This document shows, in pieces, positions 1 to 12,731 of a DNA stretch of 64,000 nucleotides. This DNA is from Streptomyces ardesiacus (lineage in GTDB: Bacteria > Actinomycetota > Actinomycetes > Streptomycetales > Streptomycetaceae). The notes beneath the pieces are model-generated. The model was not told the origin of the DNA. It made no database searches and was given only the letters and a program-made list of their open reading frames with translations. The stretch is from positions 248,001 to 312,000 of the forward strand of contig NZ_BEWC01000001.1 in the NCBI RefSeq assembly GCF_003112575.1, in the 5' to 3' direction. Each line of letters starts with the position of its first letter. Within the stretch, counting starts at the first letter, position 1. The translations under genes and the position numbers were made by a program.

Positions 1-516
1 GAACGCCGCACGCCCCGGCTCGATCTGCACGTTCGACGGCCGGATCTCGTACGACAGATGGTCGCCCGTGTCGCTGCCCGCGACCGACGCCGTCACCTTC
101 GTGTTCCCCAGGTTGTCCACCGCCAGCCGCGGCCGGCCCCGGAAACGCCCCTTCACCGTCGGCGGCACCAACTCCGCCCGCACCTCGGTGAACGCGGTGA
201 TCGTGAGGTTCCCCTCCGGCACCGTCACCGCGTCCGGATGCTCCGTCGGCGTGATCCGCACCGCGTACGGATTCGGCCCCGCCACCGCGTCCGGCGTACG
301 CGGCGGAGCGAAGGTCAGCTCCACGGTGCCGGTCGTGCCGGGGTACAGGCGCAGGCTCTGCGGCTCCACCGTCGTCCAGGGCGCGATGTCCCCGACGGGC
401 TCGAAGCGGTACTCGTCCACCACGTCACCGGTGTTGCGCACCCGCAGCCGTACGCGCGTGGTGCTGCCGGGGTCCACGGTCGCGGACGCGGGCTCCAGGG
501 AAGTCCACAGGTTCAC
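1..516 (-). CDS. Ig-like/NEW3-type beta-sandwich protein, C-terminus cut off by window edge
   Basis: Reading on the minus strand from GTG at 516 gives an open frame to the window edge. It begins VNLWTSLEPASATVDPGS and continues with alternating hydrophobic and polar residues, conserved GTTGTVELTF and VRNTGDVVDEYRF. This matches the NEW3/CARDB-like beta-sandwich repeats that Streptomyces genomes often label 'hydrolytic protein'. No signal peptide or catalytic motif is visible in the 172 residues present, so the enzymatic label is not supported. TAACGT (523-528, minus strand) sits 6 nt before the GTG, so the mRNA may be leaderless. The gene is divergent from the beta-galactosidase gene. Function is unknown. 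Confidence 0.7.
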   Translation of the reverse strand, partial: MNLWTSLEPASATVDPGSTTRVRLRVRNTGDVVDEYRFEPVGDIAPWTTVEPQSLRLYPGTTGTVELTFAPPRTPDAVAGPNPYAVRITPTEHPDAVTVPEGNLTITAFTEVRAELVPPTVKGRFRGRPRLAVDNLGNTKVTASVAGSDTGDHLSYEIRPSNVQIEPGRAAF

Positions 517-712
517 GCCAGGACGTTACGTGGTGACCGAGGGGCCGTCAGGAGCTTCGGGGGCAGACCTGGGTGCCCCGAGGGTCCGGGCTTCCTGACC
601 GTCCGTGCGCCAGGCGCCCCTGTCGATCAGGAACGAACAAACTCCGACGGGATAATTGATTCGGTTCTGTTCGAGTCCTAGGGTGACCCTGATCCTGTAG
701 TCACCGCGTCAC

Positions 713-4712
<4,000 letters not shown>

Positions 4713-4726
4713 CGGGGGATGAACCC

Positions 4727-4752
4727 GGGAGCCCGGGGTACTCCGGGCTCCC
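4727..4752 (+). terminator. Hairpin after the beta-galactosidase gene, abutting the next start codon
   Basis: GGGAGCCCGG (4727-4736) and CCGGGCTCCC (4743-4752) form a perfect 10-bp stem with a 6-nt loop. The 3' arm ends directly at ATG 4753. It has no T-tract. It may end the upstream mRNA or mask translation of the next gene. Confidence 0.6.
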
Positions 4753-5646
4753 ATGGGTGAGGTTCTGGTCGGCGCCTGTTCGTGGACGGACCGGCAACTC
4801 CTGGCGAGCGGCTGGTACCCGCGCGGACGCCGGGACGCCGAGGGGCGGCTGCGGCACTACGCCTCGCGGCTGCCCGTCGTCGAAGTGGACGCCGGGTACT
4901 ACGCGTTGCCGAACCGGCGCACCAGCGAGCTGTGGGTGGAGCGGACACCGGAGGGCTTCCGCTTCGACGTCAAGGCGTTCTCCCTGCTCACCGGCCACCC
5001 CACGCGCGCGCAGGCGCTCCCCGCCGACCTGCGCGGCAGCGGCCCGGGGCGGCCCGGGTCCGGGGTGATCCCGTCCGGGCGGGTGAGCGGCGGGCTGCTG
5101 GACGAGGTGTGGGGGAGGTTCGCCGACGCGGTCGAGCCGCTGCGCGCCGCCGGGCGGCTCGGGGCCGTGCTGTTCCAGTTCCCGCCCTGGTTCGCCCCCG
5201 GAGCCCGGGCGGAGGCGGCCCTGGACGCGTGCGTCCGCCGGGCGCAGGGCTGGCCGCTCGCCGTGGAGTTCCGGCACCCGGGCTGGTGGGAGCCCGGCCG
5301 GGCGGAGACCACGCACGCCCTGCTCTCCGCCCTGGGGGCCTCGGCCGTCGGCACCGACATGGCGCAGGGCCTGCCCGGTTCGCTGCCGCCCGTCGTCCCG
5401 GTCACCCGGCCCGCCCTCGCCGTCGTCCGGTTCCACGGACGCAGCCGGGCATGGGGGAGGGGCACCAAGGAGGACCGCTTCCGGTACGACTACGACGTGA
5501 GCGAACTCGCCGCCCGGGTGCCCGGTCTGCGCCGCGCGGCCGAGCTGTCGGACGAACTGCACGTCCTGTTCAACAACTGCTGCGCGGACGCCGCGGTCCG
5601 CGCGGCCGAGACCATGCGCCGGCTGCTCACTCCGCCGCGTCGCTGA
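4753..5646 (+). CDS. DUF72 (YecE-like) family protein
   Basis: The N-terminus MGEVLVGACSWTDRQLLASG, then VVEVDAGYYALPN, VLFQFPPW, LAVEFRHPGWW and the C-terminal LHVLFNNCCADAAVRAAETM are the landmarks of the DUF72 TIM-barrel family (297 residues, normal for the family). Its biochemical role is not established. The start is set by the family N-terminus. There is no separate ribosome site, because the 26 bases before the ATG are taken up by a hairpin. The 3' end overlaps the convergent ArsR gene by 20 bp. Confidence 0.85.
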   Translation: MGEVLVGACSWTDRQLLASGWYPRGRRDAEGRLRHYASRLPVVEVDAGYYALPNRRTSELWVERTPEGFRFDVKAFSLLTGHPTRAQALPADLRGSGPGRPGSGVIPSGRVSGGLLDEVWGRFADAVEPLRAAGRLGAVLFQFPPWFAPGARAEAALDACVRRAQGWPLAVEFRHPGWWEPGRAETTHALLSALGASAVGTDMAQGLPGSLPPVVPVTRPALAVVRFHGRSRAWGRGTKEDRFRYDYDVSELAARVPGLRRAAELSDELHVLFNNCCADAAVRAAETMRRLLTPPRR

Positions 5647-5989
5647 TCCCGAGCCGCAGGTGCTCCACGTGGAACACCGCCTGGTCGAGCAGCTCGGCGA
5701 CGTGGTCGTCGTGCAGCGCGTACACCACCGACCGGCCGCGCCGCTCACCCACCACCAGACCCAGGTTCCGCAGCAGCCGCAGTTGGTGCGAGCAGGCGGA
5801 CTGCTCCATGCCGACCTCCGCGGCCAACTCGGTGGCGGGCAGCGGGCCTTCGCGCAGGCGGGCCAGGATCAGCAGCCGGGAGGGGGTGGACAGGGCCTGG
5901 AGCGTCGTGGCGACCTTGGCGACGTTGTCCGCGTCCAGGCGCACGCGTGCGGCGGCGTCCTGTGCGGTGGTGGCGGCTCCGTGACCCAT
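5627..5989 (-). CDS. ArsR/SmtB-family metal sensor with CzrA-type alpha-5 site
   Basis: A 120-residue winged-helix repressor. The recognition region is ATELAAEVGMEQSACSHQL (about 52-70) followed by a wing at GERRGRSVVY. The C-terminal helix carries Asp94, His96, His107 and His110, reproducing the D-x-H-x10-H-x2-H ligand pattern of the alpha-5 site that binds Zn(II)/Co(II) in CzrA and NmtR. A CxC-type alpha-3 site is absent, which argues against arsenic, cadmium or lead sensing. It is divergent from the P1B-type ATPase gene, and the 28-bp palindrome between them is its likely operator. Prediction: it represses the pump until zinc or cobalt binds. Confidence 0.9.
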   Translation of the reverse strand: MGHGAATTAQDAAARVRLDADNVAKVATTLQALSTPSRLLILARLREGPLPATELAAEVGMEQSACSHQLRLLRNLGLVVGERRGRSVVYALHDDHVAELLDQAVFHVEHLRLGISDAAE

Positions 5990-6013
5990 GCGCTCATCCT
6001 ACTCGTCGCTCAT

Positions 6014-6041
6014 GAACACATGAACGAGTCTTCATTTGTTC
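6014..6041. promoter_or_regulatory. Candidate ArsR-family operator
   Basis: Interrupted palindrome with arms GAACA-n-ATGAA and TTCAT-n-TGTTC separated by 6 nt. The layout resembles the 12-2-12 type operators of SmtB/CzrA regulators. It lies 24 bp upstream of the ArsR ATG and overlaps the -35 region of the ATPase gene. TATGGT at 6045-6050 is the likely -10 of the ATPase promoter, 6 nt before its GTG, so that mRNA may be leaderless. Confidence 0.75.
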
Positions 6042-6056
6042 CTGTATGGTGGCCGT

Positions 6057-7958
6057 GTGTCCACCACCCTCGCCCCCGCTCCGCAGGCCGCGCCCGCCGT
6101 GCCGGTGCCGCCCCGCCGCCGCACCCGCGTCCTCGCCCTGCCCGAGGCGCGCTGGGCTCTCGTGTCCCTGCTCGCCTTCCTCGCGGCCCTGCCGCTCGAC
6201 CTCGGCGGCGCGCCCGCCTGGACGTACGGCCCGCTGTACGCGGCGGCCTACGCCGCCGGCGGCTGGGAGCCCGCGCTCGCAGGGCTGCGGGCGCTGCGCG
6301 AGAAGACCCTCGACGTCGACCTGCTGATGATCGTCGCGGCGCTGGGCGCCGCCGCCATCGGGCAGGTCCTCGACGGCGCCCTGCTGATCGTCATCTTCGC
6401 CACCTCCGGCGCCCTGGAGGCCCTGGCCACCGCCCGTACCGCAGACTCCGTGCGCGGCCTGCTCGACCTCGCGCCCACCACCGCGACCCGCGTGCGCGAC
6501 GGCGGCGAGGAGACGGTCCCCACCGCCGACCTCGCCGTCGGCGACCTGGTCCTGGTCCGCCCGGGGGAGCGCATCGGCGCCGACGGCACGGTGGTCGAGG
6601 GGACCGGAGACGTCGACCAGGCCACCATCACCGGCGAGTCCGTGCCCGCCCTCAAGCGCCCCGGCGACGACGTCTTCGCCGGCACGCTCAACGGCACCGG
6701 CGCCCTGCGCGTCCGCGTCGGGCGCGACCCGGCCGACTCGGTCATCGCCCGGATCGTCACCCTGGTCGAGGAGGCGTCCCGCACCAAGGCGCCGACGCAG
6801 TTGTTCGTCGAGAAGATCGAGCAGCGCTACTCGGTCGGCGTGGTCGTCGCCACCCTCGCGGTCTTCGGCGTCCCGCTCGCCTTCGGCGCCGACCTCACCG
6901 ACGCCCTGCTGCGCGCCATGACCTTCATGATCGTCGCCTCGCCGTGCGCGGTCGTCCTCGCGACCATGCCGCCCCTGCTGTCCGCCGTCGCCAACGCCGG
7001 CCGGCACGGGGTCCTGGTCAAGTCGGCGGTCGCCATGGAGCGCCTCGGCGAGATCGACGCCGCCGCCCTCGACAAGACCGGCACCCTCACCGAGGGGACC
7101 CCCGAGGTCACCGCCGTACGCCCCGCCGCCGGCCGCGGTGTCGGCGAGGACGCCCTGCTCGCCCTCGCCGCCGCGGCCGAGCACCCCAGCGAGCACCCGC
7201 TGGCCCGCGCGATCGTGAGCGCCGCCCGCGCCCGGGGCCTGCGCGTCGCGCCCGCGGAGGACTTCACGGCGGTTCCCGGCCGCGGGGTGACGGCAGTGGT
7301 CGACGGACACACGGTGCACGTCGGCCGTGCCGAGACCCCCGAGGGCGCCGAGACCACCGTCCGCGTCACCCGCGACGGCACCCTCCTCGGCACCCTCGCC
7401 CTCACCGACCGTCTCCGCGCCGACGCCGCCCCGGCCACCGCCGCGCTCACCGCCCTCACCGGGACCGCGCCCGCCCTGCTGACCGGCGACCACGAGGCCG
7501 CCGCCGCCCGCGTGGCCGACGCGACCGGCCTCACCGACGTCCGCGCCGGACTGCTCCCCGAGGACAAGGCCGAGGCCGTACGGGAGCGGGAGCGGGCCGG
7601 GCGCAAGGTGCTCTTCGTCGGCGACGGCGTCAACGACGCCCCCGCGCTGGCCGCCGCGCACGCCGGTGTCGCCATGGGCCGGGCCGGGTCCGACCTGGCC
7701 CTGGAGACCGCCGACGCCGTGGTCGTGCGCGACGAGCTGACGGCCGTGCCCGCCGTCGTACGGCTCTCCCGGCGCGCACGCCGGCTGGTCGTGCAGAACC
7801 TGGTCGTCGCCGGTGCCTTCATCACCGTCCTCGTCCTGTGGGACCTGATCGGGCACCTGCCGCTGCCCCTCGGCGTCGCGGGTCACGAGGGCTCGACCGT
7901 GCTGGTCGGCCTGAACGGACTGCGCCTGCTGCGCGAGCGGGCGTGGCGCCCGGAGTGA
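6057..7958 (+). CDS. P1B-4-type heavy-metal-exporting P-type ATPase
   Basis: A 633-residue P-type ATPase from GTG 6057. It has the ITGES actuator motif, the phosphorylation site Asp339 in DKTGTLTEG, and GDGVNDAP with Asp523 and Asp527. The membrane metal site is Ser295-Pro296-Cys297 (ASPCAVV), and the last membrane segment carries His610 in HEGST. SPC together with HEG(G/S)T defines the P1B-4 (CoaT/CtpD) group, which exports Co(II), Zn(II), Ni(II) or Fe(II). No N-terminal cysteine-rich metal-binding domain is present, as usual for this group. The divergent CzrA-like sensor supports a Zn/Co detoxification unit. A TTG at 6036 is also in frame, but it falls inside the operator. Confidence 0.92.
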   Translation: MSTTLAPAPQAAPAVPVPPRRRTRVLALPEARWALVSLLAFLAALPLDLGGAPAWTYGPLYAAAYAAGGWEPALAGLRALREKTLDVDLLMIVAALGAAAIGQVLDGALLIVIFATSGALEALATARTADSVRGLLDLAPTTATRVRDGGEETVPTADLAVGDLVLVRPGERIGADGTVVEGTGDVDQATITGESVPALKRPGDDVFAGTLNGTGALRVRVGRDPADSVIARIVTLVEEASRTKAPTQLFVEKIEQRYSVGVVVATLAVFGVPLAFGADLTDALLRAMTFMIVASPCAVVLATMPPLLSAVANAGRHGVLVKSAVAMERLGEIDAAALDKTGTLTEGTPEVTAVRPAAGRGVGEDALLALAAAAEHPSEHPLARAIVSAARARGLRVAPAEDFTAVPGRGVTAVVDGHTVHVGRAETPEGAETTVRVTRDGTLLGTLALTDRLRADAAPATAALTALTGTAPALLTGDHEAAAARVADATGLTDVRAGLLPEDKAEAVRERERAGRKVLFVGDGVNDAPALAAAHAGVAMGRAGSDLALETADAVVVRDELTAVPAVVRLSRRARRLVVQNLVVAGAFITVLVLWDLIGHLPLPLGVAGHEGSTVLVGLNGLRLLRERAWRPE

Positions 7959-8037
7959 ACCGCGCGGGCCCAGCACGCGCCACGTCCATGTCGGATTCCC
8001 GCCAGCCCGCACCCGCTTCGGGGGCCATCCTGGACGC

Positions 8038-9522
8038 ATGCAGAGGGGAATGCACCACGACACCGAGCGCTGCGTGCGCGCCGTCCGGTCGAAGGACGCG
8101 CGCTTCGACGGCTGGTTCTTCACGGCCGTCCTGACGACCCGCATCTACTGCCGGCCCAGTTGCCCGGTGGTGCCGCCCAAGCCCCGGAACATGACCTTCT
8201 ACCCGAGCGCGGCGGCCTGCCAGCAGGCCGGGTTCAGGGCGTGCAAGCGCTGCCGTCCGGACACCAGCCCCGGCTCGCCCGAGTGGAACCTGCGCGCCGA
8301 CGTCACGGCCCGCGCCATGCGCCTGATCGCCGACGGCGTCGTGGACCGCGAGGGCGTGCCGGGCCTCGCCGCCCGCCTCGGCTACAGCACGCGGCAGATC
8401 GAGCGCCAGCTCCGGGCCGAACTGGGCGCGGGCCCCCTCGCCCTCGCCCGCGCGCAGCGCGCACAGACGGCCCGGCTGCTGATCGAGACCACCCCGCTGC
8501 CCATGGCGGACGTCGCCTTCGCGGCCGGATTCTCCTCCGTGCGCACCTTCAACGACACCGTCCGCGAGGTCTACGCGCTCTCCCCGAGCGAACTGCGCAG
8601 CCGTGCCCCCGGGAACCGCCCGACGCCCACCACCCCCGGCACCCTGTCCCTGCGCCTCCCCTTCCGCGCCCCGCTCAACCCCGACAACCTCTTCGGCCAC
8701 CTCGCCGCCACCGCCGTACCCGGCGTGGAGGAGTGGCGGGACGGCGCGTACCGGCGCACGCTGCGCCTCCCGCACGGTCACGGCATCGTGGCCCTCACCC
8801 CGCGCCCCGACCACATCGCCTGCCGCCTCTCCCTCGGCGACCCGCGCGACCTGACCGTCGCCATCAGCCGCTGCCGGCGCCTGCTCGACCTCGACGCCGA
8901 CCCGGTGGCCGTCGACGACGCGCTGCGCGCCGACCCGCAGCTCGCCCCGCTGGTCGACAAGGCACCCGGCAGACGGGTGCCCCGCACCGTGGACGAGGCG
9001 GAGTTCGCCGTGCGGGCGGTGCTCGGCCAGCAGGTCTCCACCGCCGCCGCCCGCACCCACGCCGCCCGCCTGGTCACCGCGCACGGCGATCCGGTGGACG
9101 ACCCCGAGGGCGGCCTGACCCACCTCTTCCCGTCCACCGGGGCGCTGGCGGCGGTGGACCCGGAGACCCTGGCGATGCCGCGCACCCGCCGCACCACCCT
9201 GACCACCCTGGTCGCCCGCCTGGCCGACGGCTCGGTCAACCTGGGCGTCGAGTGCGACTGGGCCGAGACCCGGGCCCGGCTGCTCGGCCTGCCCGGCTTC
9301 GGCCCCTGGACCGCCGACGTCATCGCCATGCGCGCCCTCGGCGACCCCGACGCCTTCCTCCCCACCGACCTCGGCATCCGCCGCGCCGCGGGCGGACTGG
9401 GCCTGCCCTCCACCCCGGCCGCGCTCACCGCCCGCGCGGCGGCCTGGCGGCCCTGGCGGGCGTACGCCGTCCAGTACCTGTGGGCGACCGACGACCACCC
9501 GATCAACTTCCTGCCCGTATGA
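8038..9522 (+). CDS. Ada-AlkA fusion: methyl-sensing AraC regulator plus 3-methyladenine DNA glycosylase
   Basis: A 494-residue fusion. The N-terminal Ada zinc domain has Cys38, Cys42, Cys69 and Cys72, the same numbering as E. coli Ada, where Cys38 accepts methyl from phosphotriesters. An AraC-type DNA-binding region follows (about 95-190; YSTRQIERQL, AFAAGFSSVRTFNDTVREV), then an AlkA N-terminal domain and an HhH-GPD glycosylase domain (LPGFGPWTADVIAMRALG) with the catalytic Asp at 444 in LPTDLG. The Ada O6-methyltransferase domain is missing, but the next gene, 18 bp downstream, encodes Ogt. Together they form a split adaptive-response set. The matching cysteine numbering supports the ATG at 8038; ATG 8050 is possible. 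Confidence 0.93.
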   Translation: MQRGMHHDTERCVRAVRSKDARFDGWFFTAVLTTRIYCRPSCPVVPPKPRNMTFYPSAAACQQAGFRACKRCRPDTSPGSPEWNLRADVTARAMRLIADGVVDREGVPGLAARLGYSTRQIERQLRAELGAGPLALARAQRAQTARLLIETTPLPMADVAFAAGFSSVRTFNDTVREVYALSPSELRSRAPGNRPTPTTPGTLSLRLPFRAPLNPDNLFGHLAATAVPGVEEWRDGAYRRTLRLPHGHGIVALTPRPDHIACRLSLGDPRDLTVAISRCRRLLDLDADPVAVDDALRADPQLAPLVDKAPGRRVPRTVDEAEFAVRAVLGQQVSTAAARTHAARLVTAHGDPVDDPEGGLTHLFPSTGALAAVDPETLAMPRTRRTTLTTLVARLADGSVNLGVECDWAETRARLLGLPGFGPWTADVIAMRALGDPDAFLPTDLGIRRAAGGLGLPSTPAALTARAAAWRPWRAYAVQYLWATDDHPINFLPV

Positions 9523-9540
9523 GCCCTGCGAGGATTCGCC

Positions 9541-10035
9541 GTGAAAACGCACACCGTGATCGACAGCCCCTACGGCGCGCTCACCCTCGTCGCCGAGGAC
9601 GGCGCCCTGTGCGGCCTCTACATGACCGACCAGCGCCACCGCCCGTCGGAGGAGACCTTCGGCGCCCGCGACGCCCGCCCCTTCGCCGAGGCCGAGGAAC
9701 AACTGGAGGCCTACTTCACCGGCGGGCTGAAGGACTTCACCCTCGGCCTGCGCCTGAACGGCACCCCGTTCCAGCGCACGGTCTGGGAACAGCTCCGGAA
9801 GATCCCCTACGGCGAGACCCGCACCTACGGCGAACTCGCCGCCGCCCTCGGCAACCCGGCCGCCTCCCGCGCCGTGGGCCTCGCCAACGGCCGCAACCCG
9901 GTCGGCATCATCGTCCCCTGCCACCGTGTCATCGGCGCGAGCGGCGGCCTGACCGGCTATGGCGGCGGCCTGGAACGCAAGCGGCGCCTGCTGGACTTCG
10001 AACGCGGCGGCGCGGGGCCCGACTCCCTGTTCTGA
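9541..10035 (+). CDS. ogt: Methylated-DNA--protein-cysteine methyltransferase
   Basis: Suicidal repair of O6-alkylguanine by transfer of the alkyl group to Cys127 in IIVPCHRVIG. The helix-turn-helix is GETRTYGELAAALGNPAASRA and the asparagine hinge is in GLANGRNPVG. The length of 164 residues is normal for Ogt. It starts at GTG 9541 with GAGGA 8 nt upstream and lies 18 bp after the Ada-AlkA gene, so the two are probably co-transcribed and co-induced by methylation damage. Confidence 0.95.
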   Translation: MKTHTVIDSPYGALTLVAEDGALCGLYMTDQRHRPSEETFGARDARPFAEAEEQLEAYFTGGLKDFTLGLRLNGTPFQRTVWEQLRKIPYGETRTYGELAAALGNPAASRAVGLANGRNPVGIIVPCHRVIGASGGLTGYGGGLERKRRLLDFERGGAGPDSLF

Positions 10036-10111
10036 GGGTTCCCGGGCTGCCCGGCGCACCGGGCTCCAAGGACGGACGCTTCCGGACCACCGCGCCGCCG
10101 GCCGCCGAGGC

Positions 10112-10837
10112 TCAGCCCAGCCCGCGCAGCAGCTCGGGCAGGGCGGTGCCGATCGGCTCCCGGACGACCTCGTCGGCCAGGTCGTCGTACGGCGTGGGCT
10201 CGGCGTTGACGACGATCAGCCGCGCCCCGTGGTCGACGGCGACACCGGCCAGCCCGGCGGCGGGCTGCACCTGGAGGCTGGTGCCGACGGCGACGAAGAC
10301 CTCGCACGCCTTGCTGACGGCGACCGCCTCGCCCAGCACCACCGGGTCGAGGCTCTCGCCGAACATGACGGTCGCCGGCTTCAGGACGCCGCCGCACTCC
10401 CGGCACGGCGGGTCGTCCTCGCCCGCGTCGATCCGGGCGAGGGCGTCCGCCATCGGCCCCCGGGCCCGGCAGCCGGTGCACACGTAGGCGCGGGCGGTGC
10501 CGTGCAGTTCGAGGACCTTGCGGGCGGGGACCCCGGCGAGCTGGTGCAGGCCGTCCACGTTCTGGGTGAGCACGCGCACCGGCACCCCGCGCCGCTCCAG
10601 CTCGGCCACCGCGCGGTGCGCCGCGTTCGGCCCGGCGCCCAGTGCCGCGGTGTCGCGCCGCATCCGCCAGGAGCGCCGCCTGATCTCCGGATCGCCCATG
10701 TAGGACGCGTACGTGACGAGCTTCTCGGCCTCCGGGTCGCGCCGCCACAGTCCGTTCGGACCGCGGTAGTCGGGGATGCCGGAGTCGGTCGAGACACCGG
10801 CGCCGCTGAGGACGGCGACGAGGGGCTTGCCGGTCAT
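10112..10837 (-). CDS. Sir2-family NAD-dependent protein deacylase
   Basis: A 241-residue sirtuin. It shows the NAD-binding [15 protein letters not shown] (about 12-26), TQNVDGLH (91-98), the catalytic His112 in LELHG, and the structural zinc ligands Cys120, Cys123, Cys145 and Cys148. [12 protein letters not shown] and VNAEPTPYD close the Rossmann fold. Two or more bacterial sirtuins often coexist, so I do not assign cobB. TACCCT (10845-10850, minus strand) lies 7 nt before the ATG with no ribosome site between, suggesting a leaderless mRNA. Longer upstream starts are shadows of the neighbouring frame. Confidence 0.92.
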   Translation of the reverse strand: MTGKPLVAVLSGAGVSTDSGIPDYRGPNGLWRRDPEAEKLVTYASYMGDPEIRRRSWRMRRDTAALGAGPNAAHRAVAELERRGVPVRVLTQNVDGLHQLAGVPARKVLELHGTARAYVCTGCRARGPMADALARIDAGEDDPPCRECGGVLKPATVMFGESLDPVVLGEAVAVSKACEVFVAVGTSLQVQPAAGLAGVAVDHGARLIVVNAEPTPYDDLADEVVREPIGTALPELLRGLG

Positions 10838-10878
10838 GCCGTCGAGGGTAGGGCGCCGGGGAGTCGTCGGCGATCGCT

Positions 10879-11373
10879 TTACCGGTCGACCCGCACGCCG
10901 TTCTCCAGCTCGGCCGTGCCCGAGCCGTCCGCCAGCACGTCCAGCGCGGCCAGCACCCGGCCGTGCAGGGAGCCCAGCAAATAACCGCCGAGTTCCCCGT
11001 GCGGCACCAGCCGCCAGGACAGCAGCTCGTCCTCCTGCAGCCGGATCGCCCCGAGGTCGTCCTCCGTCAGGACCCCGCCGTCGTACAGGTAGGCCACGAT
11101 CGGCGGCCTGCCCGGCCCGTGCGCCCAGTCCACCGCGAGCAGCCGGCCGATCCGCACGTCCAGGCCGATCTCCTCCAGCGTCTCCCGCCACGCGCCCCGA
11201 CGCGGTGTCTCCCCGTCGTCGGACTCGACCGTCCCGCCCGGCAACGTCCACCCCTCGCGGTAGTTCGGCTCGACGAGGAGCACCCGCCCTCCGGCGTCCC
11301 GGAAGACGACGGCGGCACCGGCGAGGACACGGGGGAGCCCCGCGATGTAGGCGGCGTAGTCAGCAGTGGCCAT
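10879..11373 (-). CDS. Nudix hydrolase
   Basis: A 164-residue Nudix protein. The Nudix box runs from GGTVESDDGE through TPRRGAW to RETLEEIGLDV. The metal-binding REx2EExG is intact, but the loop between GG and the first Glu is two residues longer than the classic spacing. The preceding strand VLLVEPNYREGWTLPGG is typical of NUDIX enzymes acting on nucleoside diphosphate derivatives; the substrate cannot be told. ATG at 11373 is preceded 6 nt upstream by TACGCT, so it is probably leaderless. It is divergent from the glycerate kinase gene. Confidence 0.9.
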   Translation of the reverse strand: MATADYAAYIAGLPRVLAGAAVVFRDAGGRVLLVEPNYREGWTLPGGTVESDDGETPRRGAWRETLEEIGLDVRIGRLLAVDWAHGPGRPPIVAYLYDGGVLTEDDLGAIRLQEDELLSWRLVPHGELGGYLLGSLHGRVLAALDVLADGSGTAELENGVRVDR

Positions 11374-11542
11374 CCCGACAGCGTAACGAGCCCGTGTCCG
11401 GGCCCGGAGCACTCCCGGCGCGGGCACACGGCCGGTTCCATGGTGTGGGCAGGGCATGACGGCGCGGGTGTCCTGCGGTTAGGGTCGCAGCGGCGCGACT
11501 GCCTTGACGTGCGCAAGGCTCGGAGAGCAAGGGGAGATCAAG

Positions 11543-12700
11543 GTGGCTGACGCTGCTGTGGACGGGACCCGCCGGGTCCTCGTGGCCGCGGACAAGTTCA
11601 AGGGCTCGCTGACGGCCGTCGAGGTCGCCGAGCGCGTCACGGCCGGCCTGCGCCGGGTGGTGCCGGACCTCCAGGTCGAGGCACTGCCCGTCGCCGACGG
11701 CGGCGACGGCACGGTGGCCGCCGCGGTCGCGGCCGGGTTCGAGCGCCGGGAGACACGGGTCGCCGGGCCCCTCGGCGACGCGGTGACGGCGGCGTACGCG
11801 CTGCGCGAGGGCACCGCGGTGGTGGAGATGGCCGAGGCCAGTGGCCTCCAGCGGCTCCCGGACGGGGTCCTCGCGCCGCTGACGGCGTCCACGTACGGCT
11901 CGGGCGAACTGCTGCGGGCCGCGCTGGACGCGGGGGCGCGGACGATCGTGTTCGGGGTCGGCGGCAGCGCCACCACGGACGGCGGCGCCGGGATGCTGGC
12001 CGCGCTGGGCGCGCGCTTCCTGGACGCGGCCGGGGCGCCCGTCGCGCCGGGCGGCGGCGGCCTCGCCGCGCTGGCCTCGGCCGACCTGTCCGGTCTCGAC
12101 CCGCGCCTGTCCGAGGTGGAGCTGGTGCTCGCCAGCGACGTCGACAACCCGCTGACGGGACCGAAGGGCGCCCCGGCGGTCTACGGCCCGCAGAAGGGTG
12201 CCACGCCGGAGGACGTGACGGCCCTGGACGCGGCCCTCGCACACTTCGCGAAGGTGCTGGAGCAGACGGAGGGCGTGGGCGCGCGGGCCGCCGAGTACGC
12301 CGCGTCCCCGGGCGCGGGGGCGGCGGGCGGCATCGGCTTCGGCGCGATGCTGCTGGGGGCGCGGTTCCGGCCCGGCATCGAGGTGATGCTGGACGTACTG
12401 GGATTCGCGCCGGCGCTGGAGCGGGCGGAGCTGGTGATCACCGGGGAGGGCTCGCTGGACGAGCAGACCCTGCACGGCAAGGCCCCGGCGGGCGTCGCGG
12501 CGGCGGCACGGGCCGCGGGCAAGGAGGTCGTCGCGGTGTGCGGGCGCCTCGCGCTGCCGGCGGAGACGCTGGGGCGGGCGGGGATCCGGCGGGCGTATCC
12601 GCTGACGGACGTGGAGCCGGACGTCGCGAAGTGCATCGCGGACGCGGGGCCGATCCTGGAGCGGGTGGCGGAGGGCATCGCCCGGGACTTCGTCGCGTAG
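11543..12700 (+). CDS. glxK: Glycerate kinase
   Basis: A class I (GarK/GlxK-type) glycerate kinase of 385 residues. VLVAADKFKGSLTAVEVAERV at the N-terminus, VADGGDGT, FGVGGSATTDGGAGML and ITGEGSLDEQTLHGKAPAGVA are the family signatures. It phosphorylates glycerate and so feeds glyoxylate-derived carbon into glycolysis. That fits the glyoxylate produced by the ethylmalonyl-CoA operon a few kb away, although the two are not co-transcribed. The GTG at 11543 has GGGGAG upstream; an in-frame start at 11504 lacks one. Confidence 0.92.
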   Translation: MADAAVDGTRRVLVAADKFKGSLTAVEVAERVTAGLRRVVPDLQVEALPVADGGDGTVAAAVAAGFERRETRVAGPLGDAVTAAYALREGTAVVEMAEASGLQRLPDGVLAPLTASTYGSGELLRAALDAGARTIVFGVGGSATTDGGAGMLAALGARFLDAAGAPVAPGGGGLAALASADLSGLDPRLSEVELVLASDVDNPLTGPKGAPAVYGPQKGATPEDVTALDAALAHFAKVLEQTEGVGARAAEYAASPGAGAAGGIGFGAMLLGARFRPGIEVMLDVLGFAPALERAELVITGEGSLDEQTLHGKAPAGVAAAARAAGKEVVAVCGRLALPAETLGRAGIRRAYPLTDVEPDVAKCIADAGPILERVAEGIARDFVA

Positions 12701-12712
12701 GGGATCTCGCCC

Positions 12713-12731
12713 CTGGGGGCTCTGCCCCCAG
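12713..12731 (+). terminator. Terminator hairpin of glycerate kinase gene
   Basis: CTGGGGGC and GCCCCCAG form an 8-bp stem with a TCT loop, 12 bp after the stop codon. GTTT follows a few bases later. A second similar hairpin, CCGGGGGC-gga-GCCCCCGG, lies at 12840-12858 in the same convergent gap. Confidence 0.7.
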
